A DNA stretch of 64,000 nucleotides from Myxococcus sp. CA023 (GTDB lineage: Bacteria > Myxococcota > Myxococcia > Myxococcales > Myxococcaceae). Under the pieces are notes generated by a model, which saw nothing but the letters and a program-made list of their open reading frames with translations, did not search any database and was not told where the DNA came from. The stretch spans positions 43,535 to 107,534 of the forward strand of contig NZ_JAAEAH010000019.1 of assembly GCF_010998615.1 (NCBI RefSeq), read 5' to 3'. Made by a program: the position numbers and the translations under genes. Each line of letters opens with the position of its first letter. Positions within the stretch are counted from its first letter, which is position 1. This document shows, one piece after another, positions 39,420 through 48,485 of this stretch.

Positions 39420-41518
39420 GGCCGCGCGTTCCGGGCACCGTCGTGGTCCAGGGCGTGGGTGTTCCATCCCCGCAGGCGCAGGAGACAGAGCCCACAGAAG
39501 CGCCGCTCCGTCGTGAAGTCGTAGCCCATCAGGCAGTCATTCCCGTCGACGTCGTGGCGCTTCGCCTGGGCACCGCCAATCTCGCGGTGCGCGGGGAAGG
39601 GGGCATGCGGCAGGAAGAGCTGGTGCCCGATTTCATGCGCCAGCGTTTGTTCCAGCGAGTTGAGGGAGTTTCGGTAGTTGCCCGGCGCGGCGCATTGGAT
39701 GACGGCGCAGCGGTCCCGCTTGCGCGAGGGGAACTCCGACGCGAAACCGTTGACGCGAATGCCGCCGACCGTCGTCTCCAGGTTGTAGAGCCCGGAGAAC
39801 TGGAAGAGCGCGATGCCCGCGGCCGTCCCCAGCGCCGAGTCCAGCGCCCGGGTGAGCAGCGCCTTTGCCCAGTCCTTGCACTGCCGGTGGTACTCGCGTG
39901 CCTCCAGCAGGGGCAGCCTGCGCTCTCGCGTGGGCGCCAGCCACCGGGGGAGGTCCGCATCGCCGCAGTGCTTCACGCGCTTCACCTCGGCCAGGAACTC
40001 CTCGTGGGTGCGGAAGGTGAGCGCGTGGCCGCCTTCGGCGAACTGGTCCACCGCAGGGTCGATGGCCGCCCGGAGCTCCCAGTGCCGGGACGCCGCCACG
40101 GCCGCTGCGATGCACGCGTTGTATTCCCGAGCGCACCATCCCGAGACGCCGCCCGTGCGGTCCTCCAGTCGCAGAAAGGCCCGTTCGAAATGGCCCTGCA
40201 CGGTGGAGAGCGAGAACCCGGAGGCGCCCGTGTCCTTGCACAAGAGGCGGGAGATGTGGACCTCGCGCCAGGATTCGAAGATGCCGGTGGCGGCGCGCAC
40301 GGCGGCGGGCAGCGGTCCATCATCGTTCACGTCCAGCACCACGCCGCCATCCCTGCGGCGGTCATAGGCAAGCTGCACGGTGACTCGCCAGGCGTCTCCC
40401 GCGATGCTGGAGGGCTGGAACACCACGCCCGTGCGTCCCGCGAAAGCCCCTGTGGTCCAGGCCTGGCTGTAGGCCGCCCAACCGCGCTTGTTGCAGGGCG
40501 TGACGCGGAAGGGGAACGCGCCGTCACGGGGCTCGGCCTGGGGCGCATAGCCGGCCTGTCTGGGAAACACCGCCGACGATGGCGCACCGCGCTTGCCGCC
40601 CACATCCCGGTGCGCGTTGTCGCCCTTGGGTTGTGACGTCGAACAGTGACGGTCCAGCGCATGTTTGAGGAAGGCCCGGGCCGTGGGGGCATGGTGCTCG
40701 ATGGCCTCTGTCTCGTCCTCCCAGTCCCAGAGGAAGCGCACGCGGCCCAGGGCCTTCGGCGCATCTACCCGGTTGCCTCGCGAGTCCTTCAGCCAGGCTC
40801 GGGCGAACAGCGGAATCTCCGGTCCGTTACCCCAGTGCTTGCGATGCAGTTGGTGGTCCGTGTCATCGGCCATCTCCGATGGCCTTGTCTTGAAGACGTT
40901 CCCAACCAGCCGGATTTCGGCCTTCTCGCCGGGCGCGGGGAGCCGCTTCAACAACTGGGTCAGCTCACGGTCGCGTGGTCGCGAGAGCACCCGAGGCTCA
41001 CCCAGCTCCAGGTCAACGTCCGCCACCAGGACGTGGAAGAACGTCCACGCCATGGGCGCCTGCGCCAGTCCACTGCCTTGGAGCGTCAGCTTCAGCTTGT
41101 ACGGCGAGTGCTCCACCGTGACGACGCCATCCGGGAATGTCTCCGACTCGGGCACGCGGCCATCCCATGTCCACCGATGCTCGCCTTGGACGAGCTCCTC
41201 GCGGCTGAGCTCGCGCGACCACAGCGGCGCCTTGCGGTAGCGCGTGAAGAGCTCCAGCTTTCCGGCGCGCACCAGCCCGCCTGAATTGAGCAGGCGCCAC
41301 GTCAACTCCACCGGCTCGACTTCGGGCGCGAAGTGGAAGCCGTCATCACCCCCTGTCAGCGCGGGGAAGGGCACGGGGCGGTGGCAGCGGGATTGGGGAC
41401 CTCCGGGGCTGCGGAGCCGGAAGTCCGCGACGCCATGGCTGGCGGGACGGAGGCGGTTGCGGTTGCGTCCTCCGGGCGCAGCGAGGGCGACACTGGCCGT
41501 CAGTGAGATGCGTGCCAT
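39416..41518 (-). CDS. metzincin-like zinc metallopeptidase
   Basis: A 700-residue protein. The zinc site is HEIGHQLFLPH (628-638), i.e. HEXXHXXXXXH, the metzincin form, and a possible Met-turn CLMGYD sits at 662-667, with many Cys nearby. The N-terminal 600 residues are unrecognised: an Ig-like region with GEHRWTWDGRVPESETFPDGVVTVEHSPYKLKL (about 115-150) and VRFLWDWEDETE (about 250). No signal peptide is seen. The next gene upstream encodes a peptidoglycan-binding protein. An effector-like secreted protease is a reasonable guess. Confidence 0.65.
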   Translation of the reverse strand: MARISLTASVALAAPGGRNRNRLRPASHGVADFRLRSPGGPQSRCHRPVPFPALTGGDDGFHFAPEVEPVELTWRLLNSGGLVRAGKLELFTRYRKAPLWSRELSREELVQGEHRWTWDGRVPESETFPDGVVTVEHSPYKLKLTLQGSGLAQAPMAWTFFHVLVADVDLELGEPRVLSRPRDRELTQLLKRLPAPGEKAEIRLVGNVFKTRPSEMADDTDHQLHRKHWGNGPEIPLFARAWLKDSRGNRVDAPKALGRVRFLWDWEDETEAIEHHAPTARAFLKHALDRHCSTSQPKGDNAHRDVGGKRGAPSSAVFPRQAGYAPQAEPRDGAFPFRVTPCNKRGWAAYSQAWTTGAFAGRTGVVFQPSSIAGDAWRVTVQLAYDRRRDGGVVLDVNDDGPLPAAVRAATGIFESWREVHISRLLCKDTGASGFSLSTVQGHFERAFLRLEDRTGGVSGWCAREYNACIAAAVAASRHWELRAAIDPAVDQFAEGGHALTFRTHEEFLAEVKRVKHCGDADLPRWLAPTRERRLPLLEAREYHRQCKDWAKALLTRALDSALGTAAGIALFQFSGLYNLETTVGGIRVNGFASEFPSRKRDRCAVIQCAAPGNYRNSLNSLEQTLAHEIGHQLFLPHAPFPAHREIGGAQAKRHDVDGNDCLMGYDFTTERRFCGLCLLRLRGWNTHALDHDGARNARP

Positions 41519-41529
41519 ATGTGGGGGCC

Positions 41530-42123
41530 TCAGGCGTCGTGCAGGCGGATGAGCTCGCGGGAGATGTCCGCGAGCTGTCCCGTTTCCGGCAGGCCATGGC
41601 GGCGCTGAAACGCTCGCACGGCGGACTTCGTCGAGGCTCCGGGCGACCCGCGCTCACCTTCAATGGCGTAGCCCAGGTTGTGCAACCGCTCCTGCGCGGC
41701 CCGGAGGGCGTCGGACTCGAATCCCGGGAGCGACTGGAGCTGCAGCGCCCAGCGGAGCGTCACCGGCTCGGACGCGGCGGCGGGCGTGGCGTCCGGAAAG
41801 TCCTCATCGGTGACGGCGGGTGGGTAGGGCGGTGGCACGCTCTTCGCGGCGGCGGGAGGCACGCTCCGGCGGGGCGGTGGCGCTGGCGGCTTGGACAGCT
41901 GCACCAGCAACTCACCCGCGGCGAGGCCCGGGACTTCGTGGCTCAGCGAGCCATCCGCCGCCGTCCTGCCGCAGTGCTCGGTGCGGCCGACCGTGAGCAC
42001 GTATTCCGTATCCGCGTAGGGCACTTCCTGTGGATCCAACAGGACCAGGTGCAGCCGTCGCTGCTTCAAGATGAAGGTACTGGTGTTTCCTGTCCGGATT
42101 GGTGCCGTCCTCGGACTGACCAT
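41530..42123 (-). CDS. peptidoglycan-binding-domain protein
   Basis: A 197-residue protein. The N-terminal part (about 20-80, HLVLLDPQEVPYADTEYVLTVG..., GSLSHEVPGLAAGELLVQL) is like the small carrier domains seen on type VI and phage-tail-like effectors; a Pro-rich linker follows (about 81-115), then a PG_binding_1 domain (about 125-192: GFESDALRAAQERLHNLGY, STKSAVRAFQRRHGLPETG). No signal peptide. It starts the three-gene set with the metzincin-like and secreted-protein genes, 11 bases before the protease gene. Confidence 0.75.
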   Translation of the reverse strand: MVSPRTAPIRTGNTSTFILKQRRLHLVLLDPQEVPYADTEYVLTVGRTEHCGRTAADGSLSHEVPGLAAGELLVQLSKPPAPPPRRSVPPAAAKSVPPPYPPAVTDEDFPDATPAAASEPVTLRWALQLQSLPGFESDALRAAQERLHNLGYAIEGERGSPGASTKSAVRAFQRRHGLPETGQLADISRELIRLHDA

Positions 42124-42425
42124 GCCGCGCTCCCCCCGTGCCTGGATTCGCGATGGTGTCTGTGCATCGTTGAAGGCGTGCCCAAGGTACGGGAACCCGG
42201 AGCGCCCTCTATCACCGGAAGTTCTGGGATAACCCTGTTCTGTGCGTCGGGTTAACGGACCTCAACCTGGTGGGTCAGTCAGAGGACGCATGCATGGCCA
42301 GCCGGGCGAGCCGGAGTGATCGCTGCGCGACGAGGCCAGGTCCGCCGCCGCGTGCATGCCCGGTGCGTGCGGCGTGCTTATTTTGGCCACGGACGTTGAG
42401 TCTCGCTTTCTTGGAGGAGCCACGC
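42124..42425. other. 302-base divergent intergenic region
   Basis: Holds no gene. The one visible structure is an inverted repeat TAACCC (42230-42235) and GGGTTA (42249-42254), about 110 bases from the peptidoglycan-binding gene start, which could be an operator or a small hairpin. Confidence 0.4.
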
Positions 42426-43319
42426 ATGCGCACCACGGACGTTGCCAGGCACGACGAAGCCAGGTGCATCTGGCCCGCACGAGCCGTGCTCGGCGAGGGC
42501 CCCTTCTGGATGGCCACCGAGGGCGCGCTCTACTGGCTCGACATCCCGGGCCGCAAGGTGCACCGGCTGGAGCTCCAGAGCGGTGCCCAGGCGAGCTGGG
42601 ACACCCCTTTGCGTATCGCCTCGCTCGCGCCCCGGCGGAGTGGAGGCTTCATCGCGGGGACGGAGCGGGGCCTGGCCTTCTACGAGCCCCGGAGCGCGCG
42701 CCTGGAGCGGCTGCTGGACCCGGAGCCTGAGCGCCCCCACAACCGCTGCAATGACGGGAAGGTGGACCCACAAGGCCGCTTCTGGGTGGGCACCATGGAT
42801 GATCGCGAGAAGGCGCCCACCGGCGGGCTCTACCGGTTCGATGCCCAGGGACACCTCGCTCGAATCGATGAGGGCTACACCGTGACGAACGGCCCCGCCT
42901 TCAGCCCCGATGGGCGGACCCTCTATGTGAACGACTCGCCCCGGCGCGTCACCTACGCCTTCGACCTGGGCCCGGACGGCGCGGCCACTCGTCGCCGGGA
43001 GTTCCTCCGCTTCGACGAGCCCCACGGCTTCCCCGACGGAATGACGGTCGACGCGGAGGGCGGCTTGTGGATTGCCTTCTACGGAGGGGGCTGCGTGCGC
43101 CGCTTCTCTCCGGACGGCGCGTGGCTGGCCGAGTACCGGCTGCCCGTGGCGAAGACGACCAGTGTCGCCTTCGCCGGGGACGCGTTGGACCGGCTGTTCG
43201 TCACCACCGGGCGGGATGGGCTCAGCGCGGAGGAACTCGAGGCCCAGCCGCTGGCCGGTGGGCTCTTCGAGCTGACACCGGGCGTCCGCGGCGTCGCGCC
43301 GGTTCCCTTCGCGGGCTGA
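42426..43319 (+). CDS. SMP-30/gluconolactonase family protein
   Basis: A 297-residue six-bladed propeller of the SMP-30/regucalcin family, enzymes that open sugar lactones with one bound divalent metal. Signatures are LGEGPFWMATEGALYWLDIPGRKVHR (about 20-45, metal-binding Glu in GEGP), NRCNDGKVDPQGRFWVGTMD (about 104-123, Asn/Asp ligands), TVTNGPAFSPDGRTLYVNDS (about 155-175) and FPDGMTVDAEGGLWIAFYGGG (about 202-222, Asp ligand). ATG 42426 follows TTGGAGGAGCC. A single gene, converging on the zinc-ribbon gene. Confidence 0.9.
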   Translation: MRTTDVARHDEARCIWPARAVLGEGPFWMATEGALYWLDIPGRKVHRLELQSGAQASWDTPLRIASLAPRRSGGFIAGTERGLAFYEPRSARLERLLDPEPERPHNRCNDGKVDPQGRFWVGTMDDREKAPTGGLYRFDAQGHLARIDEGYTVTNGPAFSPDGRTLYVNDSPRRVTYAFDLGPDGAATRRREFLRFDEPHGFPDGMTVDAEGGLWIAFYGGGCVRRFSPDGAWLAEYRLPVAKTTSVAFAGDALDRLFVTTGRDGLSAEELEAQPLAGGLFELTPGVRGVAPVPFAG

Positions 43320-43325
43320 CCCGGC

Positions 43326-44498
43326 TCAGCCTTCCTCTTCGACTGCTTCTTCGTATTGCCGCGGGGGCAGCTCGGCGGCGCGAGCCGCGCGCAGGTGCTG
43401 CACCGCGAGGAAGCCCACCGCGCCCAGGCCGAAGACGAAGACGAAGGGCCCGGGCAGCAGGCGCATGTTGAGCCCCGCGAACGCGAGCGACAGGGCCACC
43501 GCGCCCGCGGGCAGGTAGCGCGTCCAGGATGGGCGCTCCACCTCCGGCCGCAGCGCCAGCAGGGCGAGCACGGCCAGCAGCGCCAGCTCCACCACCACCG
43601 ACGCCGGCAAATCCCAGCCCCGCAGGTGGGTGACGCCGCCACCGTAGCTGTAGAGCATGTCGTCGGTGGGCCGCTGCGTGGCGATGACGCGCAGCTCGGG
43701 CGGGCCCTGGGGCACCGGCGCGTTGTCCGGCAGGCCCAGGTCCAGCTTCACCGTGCCCCACGGCGCGAACAGCGCCAGCAGGCACACCACCACGCCACCC
43801 AGGCCCACCAACTGGGGCATCGCCAGGAGCTGCCGGGGCTCGAAGTACACGCCCACGCCGTCCTCTCCCGCGATGACCTTGCGGTACTGGTCATGGGCCA
43901 CCAGCCCCACGCCCGCCACCATCAGGAGCGGTAGCAAGCCCAGGCTGAGTGAGCGCAGCGCCAGCGCCACCATCACCGCGGTGGCGGTGGCGGCGGCCTC
44001 CGGCGTCATCAGCACCGCGGGCATTCGCTCGGTAAAGCCAGGCGACTGCTCCGCGGCGCGCAGCTCGCGCGCGACCAACACCGTGCCACTCACCACCGCC
44101 AGCAGCGTCCCGAGGAGGCCCACGCCAGAGGAGGCGAGCAGGGCGGACAGGAAGACGGCGCAGCCCACCACGATGACGCCCAGCACCGTGGGCGAGTGGG
44201 CCGGCACGTGCGCCAGCCACTTCGGCCCGTCGTAGGTCGGGGCGGACTGGCCCGGGTCCGTCTTGTCCTCGGGCGGAAGCTCGGGCGCGCCACTCACGAC
44301 ATAGGGCCGCGAGTGCTCATCCGCCTCCTCGAGAATGTCCGCCGCATAGGCGGGCTCCGCCAGGTCGCGCTGGGGGCGCGAGGGGCGGAGCGCGGCCCGG
44401 GCGCCCGTTCCCTTGGGCGGCTCGGGCATGGTCGCCCCGCAGTTCTCGCAGTACCGCAACCGGGAATTGGAGTCTTCACCACACTCCAGGCACCGCAT
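43326..44498 (-). CDS. zinc-ribbon integral membrane protein
   Basis: A 390-residue protein. Residues 1-24 form a zinc ribbon (Cys3, Cys6, Cys17, Cys20, with the pattern CXXC...CENCG). After a low-complexity linker (about 25-95) come roughly eight hydrophobic helices (from about 103, HSPTVLGVIVVGCAVFLSALLA). Function is unknown. It follows ccmG on the same strand but with about 25 bases between, so it may be transcribed with the ccm genes without sharing their job. Confidence 0.65.
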   Translation of the reverse strand: MRCLECGEDSNSRLRYCENCGATMPEPPKGTGARAALRPSRPQRDLAEPAYAADILEEADEHSRPYVVSGAPELPPEDKTDPGQSAPTYDGPKWLAHVPAHSPTVLGVIVVGCAVFLSALLASSGVGLLGTLLAVVSGTVLVARELRAAEQSPGFTERMPAVLMTPEAAATATAVMVALALRSLSLGLLPLLMVAGVGLVAHDQYRKVIAGEDGVGVYFEPRQLLAMPQLVGLGGVVVCLLALFAPWGTVKLDLGLPDNAPVPQGPPELRVIATQRPTDDMLYSYGGGVTHLRGWDLPASVVVELALLAVLALLALRPEVERPSWTRYLPAGAVALSLAFAGLNMRLLPGPFVFVFGLGAVGFLAVQHLRAARAAELPPRQYEEAVEEEG

Positions 44499-44525
44499 AC
44501 CGCCACCTCGTTGGGACGACAGGGG

Positions 44526-45077
44526 CTACTTCCGCGCTGCCTCGGTGGGGGCGGAGGGCGTGGACAGCTCCTGGATGCGCAGGGCCAGCGTCTGCGGGTC
44601 GATAGGGCCCACATGCTTGCCCCTGATGATGCCGTTGGGGTCGATGAAGTACGTCTCCGGCACGCCCGCCACGCCGTAGTCCAGCGCCATCCGCGAACGC
44701 GGATCCACCAGCTGCGGGAAGCTGGCGCCGTACTGCTGGAGGAAGCCGCGCGCGTTGTCGTCGGTGTCCTGGAACACCACGCCCAGGAACACCGCCTGCG
44801 AGCCGTACTGCCGCGCGCCCCACTCCAGCACGGGGTGTTCGACGCGGCACGGGCCGCACCAGGACGCCCAGAAGTTGATGACCACCGGCCGGCCCTTCAG
44901 GTCCGCCAGGCTCACCTTCTCTCCGCTGTCCAGCGCGCGCAGCCCGAAGTCCGGGGCCGGCTTGCCCTTCATCATGAAGGGGACTTCGTGCGGGTTGCGC
45001 CCGAAGCCCTTGAACAACACGAAGAGCAGGCCCGCGCAGAGGACCACGAAGCCCAGCGTGTAGCGCCAGCCCTTCAT
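44526..45077 (-). CDS. ccmG: CcmG/DsbE periplasmic thiol-disulfide protein
   Basis: Thioredoxin-like reductant for apocytochrome c thiols. The 183 residues hold an N-terminal membrane anchor (about 6-24) and a thioredoxin fold with WCGPC (73-77) preceded by VVINFWAS, then the family insert with [23 protein letters not shown] (about 100-122) and the cis-Pro loop [12 protein letters not shown] (about 133-145). Start ATG shares one base with the ccmF stop (TGATG). Confidence 0.92.
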   Translation of the reverse strand: MKGWRYTLGFVVLCAGLLFVLFKGFGRNPHEVPFMMKGKPAPDFGLRALDSGEKVSLADLKGRPVVINFWASWCGPCRVEHPVLEWGARQYGSQAVFLGVVFQDTDDNARGFLQQYGASFPQLVDPRSRMALDYGVAGVPETYFIDPNGIIRGKHVGPIDPQTLALRIQELSTPSAPTEAARK

Positions 45078-47098
45078 CAGGCGGCCCCTCGCTCGGCGTC
45101 ACCACCCGTGAGCGGGGACGCGCCCACCGTCGGCGCGCCCGCCATGGCCACGGCGGTCTTCCGGCGCGGCCACAGCGCGATGAGGGTGCCCAGCACCAGC
45201 AGGGGGATGCTCCACCAGATCCACCCGACGAGCGGGAAGACCCAGATGTTGATGCTCGCCGTGCCGGCCTGCTCGGAGAAGGCCATCAGCGACACGTAGA
45301 GGTCCTCGGCCGGCGTCTCCCGGACACCGGGGGTGCCAATGGGGTCCGTGCTGCGCTCGTAGTAGTTGAGCCGCGGCTTCAGTTCGGAGACCTTGCCGCC
45401 CGGAGACGTCACTTCAATGCGCGCCGCCACGTAGGTGCGGTGGGGCTCCTCGCCGCTGACCAGGCCCAGGTACTTCATCTGGTAGCCGCCCAGCTCGATG
45501 ACCTGCCCCTTCTTCAGCGTGCCGGAGGTGTGCTTCACGTACGCGGAGGACGCGGCCACCGCGACGATGATGAGCACGATGCCCAGGTGCACCACGTAGC
45601 CGCCGAAGCGGCGCTGGGCCTTGAGCGCGCTGGTGGTCAGCGCTGCGACGAAGCCTTCCTTGCGCTCGGACATGCGCACCCGCACCGGCGCCAGCAACTC
45701 CCGCACGGTGATGACGGTGACGAAGCCCGCCAGCCCGAAGGTCATCAGCGGGTACACGCCGCGTAGGCCCACCGCGAAGCACGCCGCCGTCACCACCAGC
45801 CCCACCACGGAGGGAATGATGAACTGCCGGCGCAGCGTGGCCGGATCCGGCTTGCCCCAGGGAAGCACCGGGCCCACGCCCATCAGGAAGAGCACCGCGA
45901 TGCCACCCGGCACCGCCATCTTGTTGAAGTACGGCTCGCCCACGCTCACGCGCACGCCGCGGACCGCCTCGGAGATGAGCGGGTACAGCGTGCCCAGCAG
46001 CACCGTGAAGGTGATGGCGACGAACACCAGGTTGTTCACCAGGATGCTCGCCTCGCGAGACAGCGGCGAGGCCAGCTGGCCTTCCGGCACCAGCAGCGGA
46101 CCGCGCACCGCCAGCAGGCCCACGCACAGCACCAGCAGGAAGCCCAGGAACACCAGGAAGGTGGGCCCGATGTCGGACTGGGTGAACGAGTGCACCGAGT
46201 TGAAGATGCCCGAGCGCGTCATGAACGTGCCCAGGATGGTGAGCACGAAGGACGCGAGCGCGAGGCTGAGCGTCCACAGCTTCAGCATCCGCTTGCGCTC
46301 CTGCACCATGGTGGAGTGCATGAACGCCGTCGCCGTCAGCCAGGGCAGGAATGACGCGTTCTCCACTGGATCCCACGCCCAGTAGCCGCCCCAGCCCAGC
46401 ACGGCATAGGCCCACCAGGCGCCCAGGATGATGCCAATGGACAGGAAGAGCCACGCCACCAGCGTCCAGCGCCGAAGGGGCGCCATCCACGCTTCGCCAA
46501 TCTCGCCGCGCAGCAGGCCCGCCACCGCGACACCGAAGGGCACCGTCATGCCCACGTAGCCCAGGTAAAGCATGGGCGGGTGGATGACCATCAGGATGTG
46601 GTTCTGCAGCAACGGGTTGGGGCCGGGGCCGTCCGCTGGCACCGGGGACACCGCGCCCCAGGGGTTGGCCGGGCCCGCGATGAGGAAGGCGAAGAAGACG
46701 CCCACCGCCAGCATGGTGCCCAGCGCCAGCTGCATGTACCGCGCGTGCTCGCGCCGGTGTATGTAGGCGAAGACGGCGATGTAGCCGCCCATGATGAGGC
46801 CCCAGAAGAGGATGGACCCCTCCAGGGCGCTCCACAGCGAGACGATGGTGTAGACCAGCGGCGTGGCCCGGCTGCCCACCTGCGCCACGTAGCGCACGCT
46901 GAAGTCGTGCGTGACGAGCGCGTGGACCATCACCAGGTTGGAGCCCACCATGCAGGCGGCGAAGCCCCACACCGCGCGCAGCACCCACGGGAAGCCCGCG
47001 TCACTTCGACGCAGGCCGCTCACCAGGCCCACGAGCGCTCCGAAGGTCGCGAACGCGAGCCCTCCGAGCACCAGGCCGTAGCCAACGGTTCCGTTCAC
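45077..47098 (-). CDS. ccmF: CcmF cytochrome c haem lyase subunit
   Basis: Integral membrane haem lyase that takes haem from CcmE and attaches it to apocytochrome c. The 673 residues contain many membrane helices and the tryptophan-rich WWD region WGGYWAWDPVENASFLPW (236-253), the VIHPPMLYLGYVG block (about 171-183) and GTFMTRSGIFNSVHSF (about 290-305). GTG 47098 is chosen because it overlaps the ccmE stop (GTGA); a longer frame begins at 47140 inside ccmE. Confidence 0.95.
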   Translation of the reverse strand: MNGTVGYGLVLGGLAFATFGALVGLVSGLRRSDAGFPWVLRAVWGFAACMVGSNLVMVHALVTHDFSVRYVAQVGSRATPLVYTIVSLWSALEGSILFWGLIMGGYIAVFAYIHRREHARYMQLALGTMLAVGVFFAFLIAGPANPWGAVSPVPADGPGPNPLLQNHILMVIHPPMLYLGYVGMTVPFGVAVAGLLRGEIGEAWMAPLRRWTLVAWLFLSIGIILGAWWAYAVLGWGGYWAWDPVENASFLPWLTATAFMHSTMVQERKRMLKLWTLSLALASFVLTILGTFMTRSGIFNSVHSFTQSDIGPTFLVFLGFLLVLCVGLLAVRGPLLVPEGQLASPLSREASILVNNLVFVAITFTVLLGTLYPLISEAVRGVRVSVGEPYFNKMAVPGGIAVLFLMGVGPVLPWGKPDPATLRRQFIIPSVVGLVVTAACFAVGLRGVYPLMTFGLAGFVTVITVRELLAPVRVRMSERKEGFVAALTTSALKAQRRFGGYVVHLGIVLIIVAVAASSAYVKHTSGTLKKGQVIELGGYQMKYLGLVSGEEPHRTYVAARIEVTSPGGKVSELKPRLNYYERSTDPIGTPGVRETPAEDLYVSLMAFSEQAGTASINIWVFPLVGWIWWSIPLLVLGTLIALWPRRKTAVAMAGAPTVGASPLTGGDAERGAA

Positions 47099-47571
47099 TT
47101 CGCACCCATGGCGGTGGCGTCGGAGAGCGTCTCCTGCCACTGACGCGGATCCTCACCCTCCTTGGGGGCGCGGTACTCGTTGGAGTGGTTCACCATCAGC
47201 CGGTTGGAGCTGAAGACGCCGGACTTGTCGTAGGTGCCTTCCACGACGACGCCAATCTTGTCGCGGAACATCTGCGGCGGCGTCTCCGTGGCGCGCACCA
47301 GCACGCTGGGCGCGCCTTCCTTGACGTCATCCGCCACGCGGAATTGCAGGGTGGTGTGCTCGGCGTTCCACTGGATGCTGCCTGCCTCCACCACGCCACC
47401 CAGGCGGATGGTGGCCGAGTACGCCTTGTCTCCCTGGCCCAGCATCTCCGACGGGCTCCAGTAGTAGACGAGGTTCTCACCGATGTTGCCGAAGGCCACG
47501 AATCCCAGGCCGGCCCCCGCGACGAGCAGGGCCCCCAGGGCAATCAGACGGTTGCGAGCGACGGGGGACAT
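47095..47571 (-). CDS. ccmE: CcmE haem chaperone
   Basis: Periplasmic haem carrier anchored by one membrane helix (about 9-26). Residues 40-135 are the OB-fold: VVEAGSIQWNAEHTTLQFRVAD, IGVVVEGTYDKSGVFSSNRL and the haem-binding His129 in VNHSNEYRAP, matching the HXXXY motif of the family (Tyr133). 158 residues is a usual length. Overlaps ccmF and follows the ccmD gene. Confidence 0.93.
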   Translation of the reverse strand: MSPVARNRLIALGALLVAGAGLGFVAFGNIGENLVYYWSPSEMLGQGDKAYSATIRLGGVVEAGSIQWNAEHTTLQFRVADDVKEGAPSVLVRATETPPQMFRDKIGVVVEGTYDKSGVFSSNRLMVNHSNEYRAPKEGEDPRQWQETLSDATAMGAK

Positions 47572-47577
47572 GGCGAC

Positions 47578-47766
47578 TCACTCCTTGGCGTCGGTGGGGG
47601 CTTTGGGCCGACGAACCCACAGGGACACAGCGTAGAGAACGAGCATGGCGACTGTAATGCCGTAGCAAGCCCAGACATAGCCCCAGCCGCCAACGATGCG
47701 GCCGCTGCCCACCTGTCCGGGCGTCGCCGCGAGGATCCACAGCATCTGCGTGGAAAGCGTCATCAT
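47578..47766 (-). CDS. ccmD: CcmD small haem-exporter subunit
   Basis: A 62-residue single-pass protein (helix about 32-52, VWACYGITVAMLVLYAVSLWV, followed by basic RRPK), between ccmC and ccmE, exactly where CcmD is encoded. It helps release haem-loaded CcmE from CcmABC. Its sequence is too short for a strong motif call; position and topology carry the assignment. It begins 2 bases after the ccmC stop. Confidence 0.8.
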   Translation of the reverse strand: MMTLSTQMLWILAATPGQVGSGRIVGGWGYVWACYGITVAMLVLYAVSLWVRRPKAPTDAKE

Positions 47767-47768
47767 GT

Positions 47769-48482
47769 TCAGGCCACCCTCGAGGAGTTGGCACCACCCG
47801 CGGCGGCGAGGTCCGACGGCAGCGCATCCGGGAGGGCCACCTCCGCCTGGCGCTCGGCCAGGGCCTGGCGGTAGCGCTGCACCAGGAACCAGATGGTGAG
47901 GAACAGCATGCCGAACGCCGACACGCGCAGGGCCAGCGTCATCTCCGGGTCCACCGTCTTCGGCGTGGACTGCACCTGGTGCAGGCTGCGCCACCACCGC
48001 ACGGAGAACCACACGATGGGCAGGTTGATGGCGCCGATGATGGCCACCACCGAACTCCACGTGGCGCGCTTCTCCGGGTCCTCCACGAAGCGCCGCAGCA
48101 CCAGGTAGCCGGTGTACGTCACCAGCATGATGGCCTGCGACGTCAGGCGCGGATCCCACGACCAGTAGACGCCCCAGGTCGGCCGGCCCCAGATGGCGCC
48201 GGTGATCATCCCCGCGGTGCCCAGCACCAGGCCAATCTCCGCGGACGCCTCGGCAGCGGCATCCAGCTTCCAGCTCGCCTTCATGAGGTAGCTGATGGCC
48301 ACCACGAAGTTGATGGCCATGGCCACCATGGCCACCCACTGGAGCGGGACGTGGACGTACATGATGCGCTGCACATCACCCATCTCGCGGTCCGGCGGTG
48401 CCCACACCAGGCCCAGCCACCACCCCGCGGCGAGAACGACCAGCGCCAGCGCCGGCAGGCCCCACTTGATGAATTTTCCCAT
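47769..48482 (-). CDS. ccmC: CcmC haem-handling membrane protein
   Basis: Six-helix membrane protein that presents haem to CcmE. Of 237 residues, the periplasmic WWD motif is WGRPTWGVYWSWDPRLTS (98-115) and His44 in YVHVPLQW (42-49) is the first haem-ligating His region; NLPIVWFSVRWWRSLHQ (about 154-170) holds the second. Typical length. It directly follows ccmB with a 3-base gap. Confidence 0.95.
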   Translation of the reverse strand: MGKFIKWGLPALALVVLAAGWWLGLVWAPPDREMGDVQRIMYVHVPLQWVAMVAMAINFVVAISYLMKASWKLDAAAEASAEIGLVLGTAGMITGAIWGRPTWGVYWSWDPRLTSQAIMLVTYTGYLVLRRFVEDPEKRATWSSVVAIIGAINLPIVWFSVRWWRSLHQVQSTPKTVDPEMTLALRVSAFGMLFLTIWFLVQRYRQALAERQAEVALPDALPSDLAAAGGANSSRVA

Positions 48483-48485
48483 CCG

